NCBI RefSeq assembly: GCF_030812875.1
Contig: NZ_JAUSTN010000007.1
Span: 62,001-126,000, forward strand
Direction: 5' to 3'
Source: Peptoniphilus_B koenoeneniae
GTDB taxonomy: Bacteria > Bacillota > Clostridia > Tissierellales > Peptoniphilaceae
Length of the DNA: 64,000 nt
Shown: positions 1 to 7,846 of the stretch, piece after piece
Layout: each line of letters starts with the position of its first letter
How positions within the stretch are numbered: position 1 is the stretch's first letter
Notes under the pieces: model-generated
Databases searched by the model: none
Told to the model about the DNA's origin: nothing
Seen by the model: only the letters and a program-made list of their open reading frames with translations
Position numbers and translations under genes: made by a program

Positions 1-1
1 A

Positions 2-205
2 TCTAAGCTTGCTAAAGAAAGAGGCGCAGAAGGCATTGTATATGCCACAGTTAAGTTCTCTGATTATGAAGAATATGATATGCCTATTTGTGTAAAAACA
101 GTAAGAGAAAATGGCTTACAAGCAGTTGTATTTGAAACAGATCAACAGGATAACAACTCAGAACAAATAAAAACAAGAATTCAAACATTTGCAGAAATCT
201 TGTAA
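2..205 (+). CDS. 2-hydroxyacyl-CoA dehydratase subunit, C-terminal end (partial)
   Basis: Only the last 67 codons are in the window; the gene begins to the left. The frame ends in the pattern IKTRIQTFAEIL, the typical C-terminal helix of the small subunit of 2-hydroxyacyl-CoA dehydratases (HgdB/HadC/FldC family). These 4Fe-4S enzymes remove water from (R)-2-hydroxyacyl-CoA after one-electron activation by a partner ATPase. The downstream acyl-CoA dehydrogenase starts 10 bp later and is surely co-transcribed, matching the order in which had/fld operons place the dehydratase before the dehydrogenase. The family is supported by the tail and the context. The substrate (glutamate, leucine or aromatic derived) cannot be told from this fragment. 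Confidence 0.7.
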   Translation, partial: SKLAKERGAEGIVYATVKFSDYEEYDMPICVKTVRENGLQAVVFETDQQDNNSEQIKTRIQTFAEIL

Positions 206-215
206 TGGAGGAAAT

Positions 216-1349
216 ATGAATTTTAGTAAGGAACATGAACTGTTAAGGCAAACAGTAAGAGATTTTGTAGAAAGGGAAATGTCTGAATACCCTGACAATG
301 TAGATGAAACAGGTTGTATTCCAAAAGATATAATAGAGAAACTTGCAAGATATCAATTTATAAGCCCTATAATACCAAAAGAGTATGGTGGAGCAGGAGC
401 TGACTATGTATCTTATGCAATAATCATGGAAGAAATAAGCAGAAGATGTGCATCTACAGGAACATTTATAACAGCAGGTGCATCATTAGCAGCATTACCT
501 CTACTTAATTTCGGAACTGAAGAACAAAAACAAAAATATTTAAGACCACTTGCAACAGGTGAATATATAGGATGTTTCGGACTTACAGAGCCCGGAGCAG
601 GTTCAGATGCATCAGCAACAGCTACAGTTGCAAAATTTGATGGAGAAAACTATATACTTGATGGTAGAAAGTGCTTTATAACAAATGCACCTTTCGCTGA
701 TTTTGCAATAATTTCAGCATCTACAGATAGATCAAAAGGTACAAAAGGAATATCTACATTTATAGTTGAATCAAAATGGAAGGGATTTTCTACAGGAGCT
801 CATGAAAATAAAATGGGTATAAGAGGAACTCAAACATCAGATATTATTCTTGATTCAGTTGTTGTACCTAAAGAAAATTTGCTTGGTAGAGAAGGAAAAG
901 GCTTTAACATAATGCTTAACACACTTGACTATGGAAGAATAGGTGTAGCAGCTCAAGCATTAGGAATCGCACAAGGAGCTCTTGACGAAGCAATAAAATA
1001 TACAAAAGAAAGAGTTCAATTTGGAAGAAGCCTTTCAAAATTCCAAAATACACAATTTAAGATAGCTGAAATGGCAACAAAAGTTCAAGCAGCAAGACTA
1101 TTAGTATATGATGCAGCTCAAGTTAAAGATTCAGGAAAAACTCCGGGTCTACAATCTGCAATGGCAAAATATTATGCAGCTGAAATAGCAAACGAAGTTG
1201 CATATTGGGCTTTACAACTTCATGGTGGATATGGATATATGAAAGAATATCCTATAGAAAGAATTTATAGAGATGCAAGAATCACATCTATTTATGAAGG
1301 AACAAGCCAAGTTCAACAAATGGTAATAGCAGCACATTTATTAAAGTAA
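216..1349 (+). CDS. acyl-CoA dehydrogenase (AcdA/AcdB-like)
   Basis: FAD enzyme of 377 residues interconverting an enoyl-CoA and an acyl-CoA, here probably the reductive step after 2-hydroxyacyl-CoA dehydration. Visible family signatures are the FAD/substrate motif GLTEPGAGSDASA, the TKERVQFGRSL stretch, LHGGYGYMKEYPIERIYRDAR, and the active-site loop IYEGTSQVQQ carrying the catalytic Glu. The start at 216 is chosen because TGGAGG lies 5 bp upstream; an in-frame extension back to 189 would overlap the previous gene and has no ribosome site. It differs from typical clostridial butyryl-CoA dehydrogenase in many positions, and no etfBA follows. It therefore looks more like the dehydrogenase of amino-acid reduction operons than the crotonyl-CoA enzyme. 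Substrate unproven. Confidence 0.88.
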   Translation: MNFSKEHELLRQTVRDFVEREMSEYPDNVDETGCIPKDIIEKLARYQFISPIIPKEYGGAGADYVSYAIIMEEISRRCASTGTFITAGASLAALPLLNFGTEEQKQKYLRPLATGEYIGCFGLTEPGAGSDASATATVAKFDGENYILDGRKCFITNAPFADFAIISASTDRSKGTKGISTFIVESKWKGFSTGAHENKMGIRGTQTSDIILDSVVVPKENLLGREGKGFNIMLNTLDYGRIGVAAQALGIAQGALDEAIKYTKERVQFGRSLSKFQNTQFKIAEMATKVQAARLLVYDAAQVKDSGKTPGLQSAMAKYYAAEIANEVAYWALQLHGGYGYMKEYPIERIYRDARITSIYEGTSQVQQMVIAAHLLK

Positions 1350-1359
1350 AAAACATAAT

Positions 1360-1404
1360 CAGACAATATCTCGGCTGATTATAGCGAGATATTGTCTGTT
1401 TAAA
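1360..1404 (+). terminator. Rho-independent terminator after the acyl-CoA dehydrogenase
   Basis: A perfect 14-bp stem (1360-1373 with 1385-1398) closes an 11-nt loop and is followed by TTTAAAATT. It sits 10 bp after the stop codon. The T tail is short, so efficiency is uncertain. A second small hairpin (1406-1412 with 1416-1422) followed by an A run lies just after it and could terminate minus-strand transcription. Confidence 0.75.
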
Positions 1405-1523
1405 ATTACTGACATTCAGTAAAAAAAATAATAAAGTTGTTTCTAAATTTTAAAAGTTTAAATAAGCTTTTAAGAGTAATTTAGATAAAAAAAGATATTT
1501 TATAAATTGAAAAGGAGGTTTTT

Positions 1524-2663
1524 ATGCAAAATAAAAATTTTAGCGAAGTATCTTGGAAAACTATATTTGGAGTAGTAGCAGTTTGGTTTGGAGCTCACGT
1601 TGGTGGTGGATTCGCAACAGGAAATCAAACAAGAACATTTTTTGTTCAATATGGATTTACATCTATTTTCATGCCATTTTTAATAGTGGCTTTAATAGGA
1701 TGGGTTTTTTATGAAGGACTTTTATTTGCGAAGAACACAAACTCATACAATTACCATAATTGGATAGCAAACCTATATGGTCCTTTGGGCGGTTTGGGAG
1801 GATATTTATTTGATATAGCATACTTACTTTTAACTATAGTTGCAGTAGGTGCATCAATAGCCGGCGGAGCATCACTTTTTGAAAACTTATTTGAACTAAA
1901 GTACATAATAGGAGTTCTTATAACTGGGGGAATATTTTTCATATTAACTATTTTTGGAGCAGACTTAGTTAGAAAATCTTCAGCAATAATAACAGTATTA
2001 TTACTTGTATTTTTAACAATGATAACTTTTGTAGGAATTTCAAAGGGATCAAGTGATCTTTCAACAATAATTTCTACAAAACAAACAACAGCCCCAATGT
2101 CAACTATTTTATATAATTCATTAAAATATGCAGGGTTCCAATCTCTTGTAATAGCAATAATGCTTGGAGCAGGACAACCTTTATCTACAGATAAATCTGT
2201 AAAAAGATTTGCTGTACTTGGAATAATAATTAACGGTATAATGATAACTTTGTCTTGCTTAATGATGCTCGCTTGGCTTCCTTTAATAGATGGAGAAACT
2301 CTTCCAATTTTAACAATAATAAAAGAATTTGATTCTGAAATTTTGATTTGGATATATTCTATAACATTATTTTTAGCCTTTGTATCAACAGGAGTTGGAT
2401 GTATTTTTGGAATAGTTGCAAGATATGAAAATTCTTTCCAAACATTCCATATTACAAAAAGAAGAATGTTAATTTCTTTACTTGGAATGATAGTTTCAAT
2501 GCTTATTTCCCTATTAGGGCTTAATACCTTAGTTATTAAGGGTTATGGTTATTTAGGAGTTTTATCAATATTCTTCTTAATAATTCCAACAATTGTAATT
2601 GGAAGAATTAAAAATTCTAAATTTAAAAGAGGAATAAATAGCACTTCAGAAGTGGAAAAATAA
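1524..2663 (+). CDS. YkvI-family multi-spanning membrane protein
   Basis: Polytopic membrane protein of 379 residues with about ten or eleven hydrophobic helices and short charged loops. The N-terminal pattern VWFGAHVGGGFATGNQT corresponds to the glycine-rich first helix of YkvI-type proteins, distant relatives of the APC/SSS amino-acid and ion transporters. The discontinuous Gly-rich helix is where such carriers bind substrate, so a transport role is likely, but the substrate is unknown. A strong AAGGAGG site lies 7 bp before the ATG. It is a single-gene unit between a terminator upstream and a bidirectional terminator downstream. The fermentation operon next door makes an amino-acid or organic-acid substrate plausible, as an inference only. 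Confidence 0.75.
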   Translation: MQNKNFSEVSWKTIFGVVAVWFGAHVGGGFATGNQTRTFFVQYGFTSIFMPFLIVALIGWVFYEGLLFAKNTNSYNYHNWIANLYGPLGGLGGYLFDIAYLLLTIVAVGASIAGGASLFENLFELKYIIGVLITGGIFFILTIFGADLVRKSSAIITVLLLVFLTMITFVGISKGSSDLSTIISTKQTTAPMSTILYNSLKYAGFQSLVIAIMLGAGQPLSTDKSVKRFAVLGIIINGIMITLSCLMMLAWLPLIDGETLPILTIIKEFDSEILIWIYSITLFLAFVSTGVGCIFGIVARYENSFQTFHITKRRMLISLLGMIVSMLISLLGLNTLVIKGYGYLGVLSIFFLIIPTIVIGRIKNSKFKRGINSTSEVEK

Positions 2664-2756
2664 AAGACACTAAATAAATACAAAGCGAAAATGCAAAAAT
2701 ATTTCATTTAATTTAAAAGTAATTAAAGAATAATCCTTAAAATTTTTATATACTAA

Positions 2757-2790
2757 AAAAATCCCTGGAAAATAAAATCCGGGGATTTTT
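2757..2790. terminator. bidirectional terminator between convergent genes
   Basis: Stem 2759-2768 pairs with 2779-2788 with one G-T wobble and a 10-nt A-rich loop. It is flanked by an A run on the left and a T run on the right, so it can stop the YkvI gene on the plus strand and the histidine kinase gene on the minus strand. Confidence 0.85.
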
Positions 2791-2803
2791 AATTTATAAA
2801 ATA

Positions 2804-3934
2804 TTAAATTTTATTTAAGGGTAAGCTTATTTTAAATTTGCTTCCAATACTACTGTCAATAACTTTAATATCTCCTCCGTGAAGTTTTAAAGTTTCGTAA
2901 ACAAGAGCAAGACCCAGGCCAGACCCTTTAATTTTGTCCTTGGACTTGTCTGCCCGGTAAAAAGGCTTAAAAATATTTTCTCTTTCTTGAAAATCTATGC
3001 CAATACCGCTGTCTTCAATAAAGATTTCAGCAAAATTATTGTTTTTTATGGAACTTATATTTATAAAACCATTTTCTTTATTATATTTTATGGCGTTTTC
3101 AATTAAATTGAAAAAGACCCTGTAAAGTAAAATATCACTGCCTAAAATATTTATCTCTTCACACTTATTTCTAATGCTTATATTTTTTTTATCTGCAAGG
3201 GAAGAAAGATCTTGAATAACTTCATCAATAAGGGGCAAAAGTTCAATTTTTTCATTTCTTGGAATTGAATTAAGCTCGCTCATATCAAGAAGACTTGTAA
3301 GAAGTTTTGAAAGCCTATCCGTTTCATTTTTAATTTTTAAAATAAGGTCTTCTCTTTCTGCATCAGTCATAGGAAGATCTTTATAAAGATCAAGTTGAGA
3401 TGCAATTACAGCAAGAGGAGTCCTAAGTTCATGGGCAGCCCTTCCAGTAAGCTGCCTTTGATTTTCAAAAGAGTTTGAAAGTCTAAAAAGCATTTGGTTA
3501 AAAGATTTACTTAAAACTCTAAATTCTTTAGCAACATCTTCATTAACCCTGTACTCAGTAATGTTTTTCATTTGAATTTGCTCAATCTGTTCTGAAAAAT
3601 CCTTAAGAGGTTTTAAAGATTGTCCACTAACAAAATAAGCAACAATACTACCTAAAGAAGTTACACTTAAAGTTATAATCCAAGCCCTCTTATTAAAATT
3701 TACCTTTGTATCTGTAACCTCATCGGAAAATTTATCTAAAAAATCATTCATCCTGTATTGAGGGATGTTAATATAAATTTCATTTCCATTTTCAAAATTA
3801 TTGACATAACCACCTAAAGAATCAATATAAAAAGAAGCAGTCCTGTTCATTAAAAGATTCATGGTTATACAGGTTATGGCAATTAAAAGACCGGTCATCA
3901 AAGTTATTCTCAGTTGCAAAGATATTTTTTTCAT
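2804..3934 (-). CDS. sensor histidine kinase
   Basis: Membrane sensor of 376 residues. A first hydrophobic helix (about 9-28), a roughly 55-residue extracytoplasmic segment and a second helix (about 85-103) are followed by a HAMP-like linker. Next comes the HisKA box AAHELRTPLA with the phospho-accepting His168. The ATPase domain has the N box ENAIKYNKE, G1 EDSGIGID and G2 GSGLGLAL. Its start overlaps the stop of the response-regulator gene by 4 bp, so the pair is translationally coupled. The small sensing loop has no recognisable ligand domain. The divergent redox cassette is the obvious candidate target, but no direct link is shown by the sequence. Confidence 0.9.
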   Translation of the reverse strand: MKKISLQLRITLMTGLLIAITCITMNLLMNRTASFYIDSLGGYVNNFENGNEIYINIPQYRMNDFLDKFSDEVTDTKVNFNKRAWIITLSVTSLGSIVAYFVSGQSLKPLKDFSEQIEQIQMKNITEYRVNEDVAKEFRVLSKSFNQMLFRLSNSFENQRQLTGRAAHELRTPLAVIASQLDLYKDLPMTDAEREDLILKIKNETDRLSKLLTSLLDMSELNSIPRNEKIELLPLIDEVIQDLSSLADKKNISIRNKCEEINILGSDILLYRVFFNLIENAIKYNKENGFINISSIKNNNFAEIFIEDSGIGIDFQERENIFKPFYRADKSKDKIKGSGLGLALVYETLKLHGGDIKVIDSSIGSKFKISLPLNKI

Positions 3935-4605
3935 TTTTCTGCACCTAACAAATAACCTATGCCTATTCTGTTTTCTATAGGATCATAACCCATTTGGCTT
4001 TTTAATTTTTTTCTTAAAGCCGAGATATGCACTCTTATGGAATTACTCATAAGGTCCACACTGGAATCCCAAACGTGTTCTATAAGCTCCTCTTGACTCA
4101 CAGGACGGCCTAAATTCAACAAGAGATATTCCAGTATGCCTGTTTCTTTTCTTGTTAAATTTAAGGGATTTCCATCAACCTTGGCAATTCTCTTTTTAGT
4201 GTCAAAGGATATATTTTTAAAATTTAATTCCGTATTATTTTGAATAAAATTCCTTCTTGTTAAACTTCTTATTCTTGCCTTAAGTTCATCTAAATGGAAG
4301 GGCTTTTGCAAAAAATCATTGGCGCCAGCATCGAGACCTTCAACCTTATCTTGAATTTGGCTTCTGGCAGATAAAATTAAAACCTTGGTTTCTTTGTCAA
4401 AAGTTCTTAAATTTTTAAGAATTTCCATTCCGTCAATTTCAGGCAAATTTAAATCAAGGACTATAAGATCATAATTTTCAACTTCAACCATTTCCATGGC
4501 ATCATTTCCCCTTGAACAAGTATCAACTTCATAACCTGAAGCCTTTAAACTTTTTTCAATTGTCTCTAAAAGTATTTTTTCATCTTCTACAATTAAAAGT
4601 CGCAT
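3931..4605 (-). CDS. OmpR/PhoB-family response regulator
   Basis: DNA-binding regulator of 224 residues. The receiver domain (about 1-115) has the acidic pocket VEDE, the phospho-acceptor Asp51 in VLDLNLPEIDG and the conserved Lys in FLQKPF. A winged-helix effector domain (about 125-222) ends with SIRVHISALRKKL and GYLLG, typical of the OmpR class. The ribosome site GGGAGG lies 5 bp before the ATG. It is the first gene of a two-gene operon with the kinase and is transcribed divergently from the CXXC/4Fe-4S/TlpA cassette. The shared 88-bp region holds an inverted repeat (4654-4675) that could be its binding site. Confidence 0.92.
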   Translation of the reverse strand: MRLLIVEDEKILLETIEKSLKASGYEVDTCSRGNDAMEMVEVENYDLIVLDLNLPEIDGMEILKNLRTFDKETKVLILSARSQIQDKVEGLDAGANDFLQKPFHLDELKARIRSLTRRNFIQNNTELNFKNISFDTKKRIAKVDGNPLNLTRKETGILEYLLLNLGRPVSQEELIEHVWDSSVDLMSNSIRVHISALRKKLKSQMGYDPIENRIGIGYLLGAEK

Positions 4606-4653
4606 ATTACCTCCCTTTCTATGAATAATTATATCAAAAAAATATAAAGTTTA

Positions 4654-4675
4654 TGTTAAGTTTTATTTCTTAACA
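4654..4675. promoter_or_regulatory. inverted repeat in the divergent promoter region
   Basis: TGTTAAG at 4654-4660 and CTTAACA at 4669-4675 form a perfect 7-bp inverted repeat with an 8-bp spacer, midway between the response-regulator gene and the redox cassette. It can also be read as two TTAA-containing half-sites in direct orientation, as OmpR-family proteins prefer. A regulatory role is inferred from position and symmetry only. Confidence 0.45.
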
Positions 4676-4693
4676 ATAATTTTATACAGGGGG

Positions 4694-4879
4694 GTGTATT
4701 ATAGAAACATAAAATGTGAGAGGGTGGTAAAAATAAAATTTAAGAAAAATAAAATTTTACAAATATCTCTTCTTGTTCTTGCCCTCGTCTTTATAGGCTA
4801 TGGGGCAAAAAGAGGAGAAATGGCAACAGTTCTTGCAAAAGCAATTAAACTTTGTCTGGAGTGTGTTGGAATTGGATAG
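4694..4879 (+). CDS. CD1871A-like small membrane protein with C-terminal CXXC motif
   Basis: Small protein with one transmembrane helix (QISLLVLALVFIGYGA) and a C-terminal CLECVGIG motif. This matches a family of about 40-residue clostridial proteins encoded just before membrane 4Fe-4S proteins and TlpA-like thioredoxins. The function is unknown; the two cysteines suggest redox relay or cofactor binding. The start is unclear: the frame has no ATG. The GTG at 4694 abuts a G-rich run, another GTG lies at 4724, and family length would fit a start near 4733, where only a non-standard ATA codon follows a GAGGGTGG site. The coordinates give the longest option. The next gene overlaps its end. Confidence 0.7.
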   Translation: MYYRNIKCERVVKIKFKKNKILQISLLVLALVFIGYGAKRGEMATVLAKAIKLCLECVGIG

Positions 4880-5765
4880 GATAAATTCAAAAATTTTAGC
4901 AAAATTCCGCTACTTAATTCAAATATTTGCAAGCTTACTTACAAATATCCATTTGCCAAATTTTTTAAAAGGACAAATTTATAGGGGTGGAGGCAAAAAT
5001 TTCTGCGTGCCCGGACTAAATTGTTATTCCTGTCCAGGAGCAGCGGGAGCTTGTCCCATAGGAGCATTTCAAGCTGTAGTAGGCTCATCAAAATTTAAAT
5101 TCAGTTATTATATAAGCGGATTTATAATCCTTATGGGAGTTTTACTTGGAAGATTTATATGCGGATTTTTATGTCCCTTCGGATGGTTTCAAGAAATATT
5201 GCACAAAATACCCACAAAAAAATTCTCGACTAAAAAATTTAAAATTTTAACTTACTTAAAATATTTAATTTTATTAGTTACAGTTATGATACTTCCTGTG
5301 GTATTAACAAATAAATTAGGTATGGGTAATCCATATTTTTGTAAATATATTTGCCCAGCAGGAGTATTAGAAGGAGCAATTCCCTTATCTCTTGTAGATA
5401 AAAGTATAAGAAGTGCCTTGGGAAATTTATTCACTCTTAAATTTACAATTTTAATAATAACAATTGTATTGAGCATTATATTTTTCAGACCTTTTTGCAA
5501 ATGGATCTGCCCCTTGGGAGCCTTTTATGCACTTTTTAATCACATATCTCTATTTAAAATAAATTTAGATCAAAATAAGTGTATAAGTTGTAACAGATGC
5601 GTAAAAGCTTGTAAGATGGATGTAAATGTAAGAAAAGACCAAAATCACAATGAGTGTATAAGGTGCGGAATGTGTATAAGTGCCTGTCCAACTAAAGCCT
5701 TAAAATATAATTATGGCTTTGATAAAGAAAGTGAAAATAAAAAAATATTGGAGGAAACAAAATGA
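4872..5765 (+). CDS. membrane 4Fe-4S binding protein (NapH/YccM-like)
   Basis: Polytopic membrane iron-sulfur protein, likely passing electrons across or along the membrane. It contains several hydrophobic helices, two CxxxCP motifs of the NapH/YccM type (CGFLCPFGW and CKWICPLGA), and a cysteine-rich loop CVPGLNCYSCPG. A C-terminal ferredoxin domain has two cluster motifs, CISCNRCVKAC and CIRCGMCISAC. An ATG at 4800 would give a longer frame but overlaps the preceding gene by 80 bp and lacks family-like sequence. TTG at 4872 (GGAG 10 bp upstream) or TTG at 4866 fits the family better. It overlaps the TlpA-like gene by 4 bp. The likely partner is that thioredoxin-fold lipoprotein, supplying reducing power outside the membrane. 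Confidence 0.88.
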   Translation: MDRINSKILAKFRYLIQIFASLLTNIHLPNFLKGQIYRGGGKNFCVPGLNCYSCPGAAGACPIGAFQAVVGSSKFKFSYYISGFIILMGVLLGRFICGFLCPFGWFQEILHKIPTKKFSTKKFKILTYLKYLILLVTVMILPVVLTNKLGMGNPYFCKYICPAGVLEGAIPLSLVDKSIRSALGNLFTLKFTILIITIVLSIIFFRPFCKWICPLGAFYALFNHISLFKINLDQNKCISCNRCVKACKMDVNVRKDQNHNECIRCGMCISACPTKALKYNYGFDKESENKKILEETK

Positions 5766-6649
5766 AATTAAAAAAATTAGGAGTATTTGCCCTTGCGGCA
5801 ACAATGGTATTTTCTTTGAGTGCTTGCTCAAAAAAAGAAGGAAATGCAAATCAAAAAGAAGGACAAAAAGTTGAACAAAATGAAGATATAGAAGGTAAAC
5901 TTAATGAGCTTACAAAAAAAGAAAATGAAATCTTTGAAAAGCACAAAGGTCTATGGGAAAAAGCCTTTAGCAAGGCAGATAAAGCTGACGTAGAAGCAAG
6001 CAAGGAAATGGCTTATGAAGACTTTTTGGCATCTTTAGTAGAAAAAGTTAAAGGGGACTTAAAGGAAGAAGAAGTAAAAAGCCTTGAAGAAGATTTAGAA
6101 GCAATAAAAGCAATTGAAAAAGAAATGGCACCCTTAAAAGAAAAAATGGCAAAAAATGTCCAAGAAAAAACAAAAGAAAACATGGAAAATAAATTTCCTG
6201 AATTTAAAGCAAAAGACTTAGATGGAAATGAAGTAACAAGTGACACCTTTAAAGACCATGCAGTAACTTTAGTAAACTTTTGGTTTAACGGTTGTGCCCC
6301 TTGTGTAGGAGAACTTCCTGACCTTCAAAAATTAAATGATGCAATAAAAGAAAAGGGTGGACAAGTAATAGGAATAAACACTGAATGTATGGATAACAAC
6401 GAAGGTTCAGTAAAAGAAGCAAAAAATATAGTGAAAGAACAAGGAGTAACTTATTCTAACCTTATTTTAGATTCACAAAGTCCAGCTGGAAAATTTGCCC
6501 TAAAAATTATGGCATTTCCAACTTCAATCTTAGTAGATAGAAATGGCAACATAGTAGGAGATCCTATAGTTGCAGGAGTTGACAGAAAAGATGTCTTAGA
6601 AGAAGTTCAAAAGAGAATAGACCAAATAATAGCTAATGACAAAAAATAA
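5762..6649 (+). CDS. TlpA/ResA-like thioredoxin-fold lipoprotein
   Basis: Exported thiol-disulfide protein of 295 residues. A lipoprotein signal ends in the lipobox LSAC with Cys22 as lipid anchor. A charged, strongly helical and probably coiled-coil region (about 42-145) follows, then an AhpC/TSA-TlpA domain with the redox motif NGCAPC (Cys178 and Cys181) and the cis-proline region MAFPTSILVD. The start codon overlaps the stop of the 4Fe-4S gene (ATGA), so the two are coupled. Electrons probably flow from the membrane 4Fe-4S protein to this domain. Its clients could be disulfide proteins or peroxide. The long helical insert before the thioredoxin fold is longer than in simple ResA proteins. 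Confidence 0.88.
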   Translation: MKLKKLGVFALAATMVFSLSACSKKEGNANQKEGQKVEQNEDIEGKLNELTKKENEIFEKHKGLWEKAFSKADKADVEASKEMAYEDFLASLVEKVKGDLKEEEVKSLEEDLEAIKAIEKEMAPLKEKMAKNVQEKTKENMENKFPEFKAKDLDGNEVTSDTFKDHAVTLVNFWFNGCAPCVGELPDLQKLNDAIKEKGGQVIGINTECMDNNEGSVKEAKNIVKEQGVTYSNLILDSQSPAGKFALKIMAFPTSILVDRNGNIVGDPIVAGVDRKDVLEEVQKRIDQIIANDKK

Positions 6650-6688
6650 AATTAGATAATGTCTTCTTAAAATTAAATAAATAAAGAA

Positions 6689-6712
6689 AGCGGGCATTTT
6701 GCCCGTTTTTTT
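6689..6712 (+). terminator. Rho-independent terminator of the redox cassette
   Basis: CGGGCA (6691-6696) pairs with TGCCCG (6700-6705) around a 3-nt loop and is followed by a run of seven T. Confidence 0.9.
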
Positions 6713-6832
6713 ATTTTGTAAAATAAAAATCAAAAAAAATAAAAATTATCTTTAAAAAAGCAGTAGATTAGGTATACGCTAAAAAGCGAGAAAAAAATCT
6801 TATTTTATAAAAGATAAGACCAAGGAGGAAAA

Positions 6833-7786
6833 ATGGAAAAAAACAAAAGGAAAGAAATGGAAGAAAAAAGGGAAAAAGGCAATTTAGGAAAACTATTTTT
6901 ACTTATAGTAGCAATACTTTGGGGAAGCTCCCTTACCTTTGTAAAAGTTGCATCAGCAACCTTTAAGCCTAACATGATACTTGCCACAAGATTTACAATT
7001 TCAGTAATAATACTTGGGATTATCTTTTGGAAAAAAATAAAAAAAATGACAAAAGACGACCTTAAAAGCGGACTTATAATAGGAGTTTTTTTATTTTTAG
7101 CATACTCAGTTCAAACCGTAGGAGTTGGCTACACTGATCCTGGAAGAAGTGCATTTTTATCAGCATCTTATTGTGTAATAGTTCCATTTATTTCCTGGTT
7201 TGCCATAAAAAAAAGACCGGATAAATTTAATTTAATAGCAGCAGTTTTTTGTATAATAGGAATATATTTCGTATCCATGACGGGAGGAAATGGAGGATCA
7301 GTTTTAGAAAGAGGAAAAGAAGCAATCTTAGGCGATGCATTTGCTATTTTAAGTGGATTTTTATTTGCCTCCCATATAGTTGCAGTTGCAAAATTTTCAA
7401 AGGGAAAAGACCCGATTTTAATGACAATTTTACAATTTTTTATGGCAGCAGTTTTATCTTGCCTTGCAACCTTAATCTTTGAAGACAACTCAGGTCTAGT
7501 CATAACAAAAGAAGCCATATTGGAAGTTTCCTACTTGGCAGTAATGTGTACAACAGTCGCTCTTTTACTTCAAAACATAGGTCAAAAATATGCAAGTGCA
7601 TCTTCTTCAGCTATAATACTTGCTCTGGAATCAGTGTTTGGAATATTAATTCCTGTACTTATTGGAATAGAAGCCTTAACAAAACATACAATAATAGGCT
7701 TTGTAATGATATTTCTTGCAATAATAATCTCAGAAACAAAATTAAGTTTTTTAGGTCTTGGACAAAAAAATAAAAAATTTATATAA
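6833..7786 (+). CDS. EamA/DMT-family transporter
   Basis: Ten-helix drug/metabolite transporter of 317 residues. It has two EamA repeats: the first starts around AILWGSSLTFVKVA and includes AYSVQTVGVGYTDPGRSAFLSA; the second starts around GDAFAILSGFLFASHIVAV and ends with ALESVFGILIPVLIG. Such proteins export or exchange amino acids, purines or drugs; the substrate cannot be read from sequence. The N-terminus is very Lys/Glu rich before the first helix. An AAGGAGG site lies 5 bp upstream of the ATG. It is monocistronic, between the terminator of the redox cassette and a bidirectional terminator. Confidence 0.88.
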   Translation: MEKNKRKEMEEKREKGNLGKLFLLIVAILWGSSLTFVKVASATFKPNMILATRFTISVIILGIIFWKKIKKMTKDDLKSGLIIGVFLFLAYSVQTVGVGYTDPGRSAFLSASYCVIVPFISWFAIKKRPDKFNLIAAVFCIIGIYFVSMTGGNGGSVLERGKEAILGDAFAILSGFLFASHIVAVAKFSKGKDPILMTILQFFMAAVLSCLATLIFEDNSGLVITKEAILEVSYLAVMCTTVALLLQNIGQKYASASSSAIILALESVFGILIPVLIGIEALTKHTIIGFVMIFLAIIISETKLSFLGLGQKNKKFI

Positions 7787-7836
7787 AAAACCGATGGAAA
7801 ATTGATTTTTAAATTTCAATTTCCATCGGTTTTTTA
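7785..7836. terminator. bidirectional terminator between convergent genes
   Basis: A long stem, AACCGATGGAAA(A)TTGA against TCAATTTCCATCGGTT with one bulged A, is flanked by A and T runs. It serves the DMT gene and the convergent minus-strand gene. Confidence 0.9.
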
Positions 7837-7846
7837 AATGTAAATT

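Noticed and set aside
189..215. Longer N-terminus of the acyl-CoA dehydrogenase
   Set aside because: It begins inside the preceding gene at a non-ATG codon, and the good TGGAGG site would then be within the coding sequence.
4800..4871. N-terminal extension of the 4Fe-4S protein to the ATG at 4800
   Set aside because: It overlaps the CXXC protein gene by 80 bp and encodes a sequence unlike the family.
7249..7773. Plus-strand ORFs in another frame of the DMT transporter gene
   Set aside because: They are shadows of the transporter frame, Cys/Asn/Ile rich, without start context.
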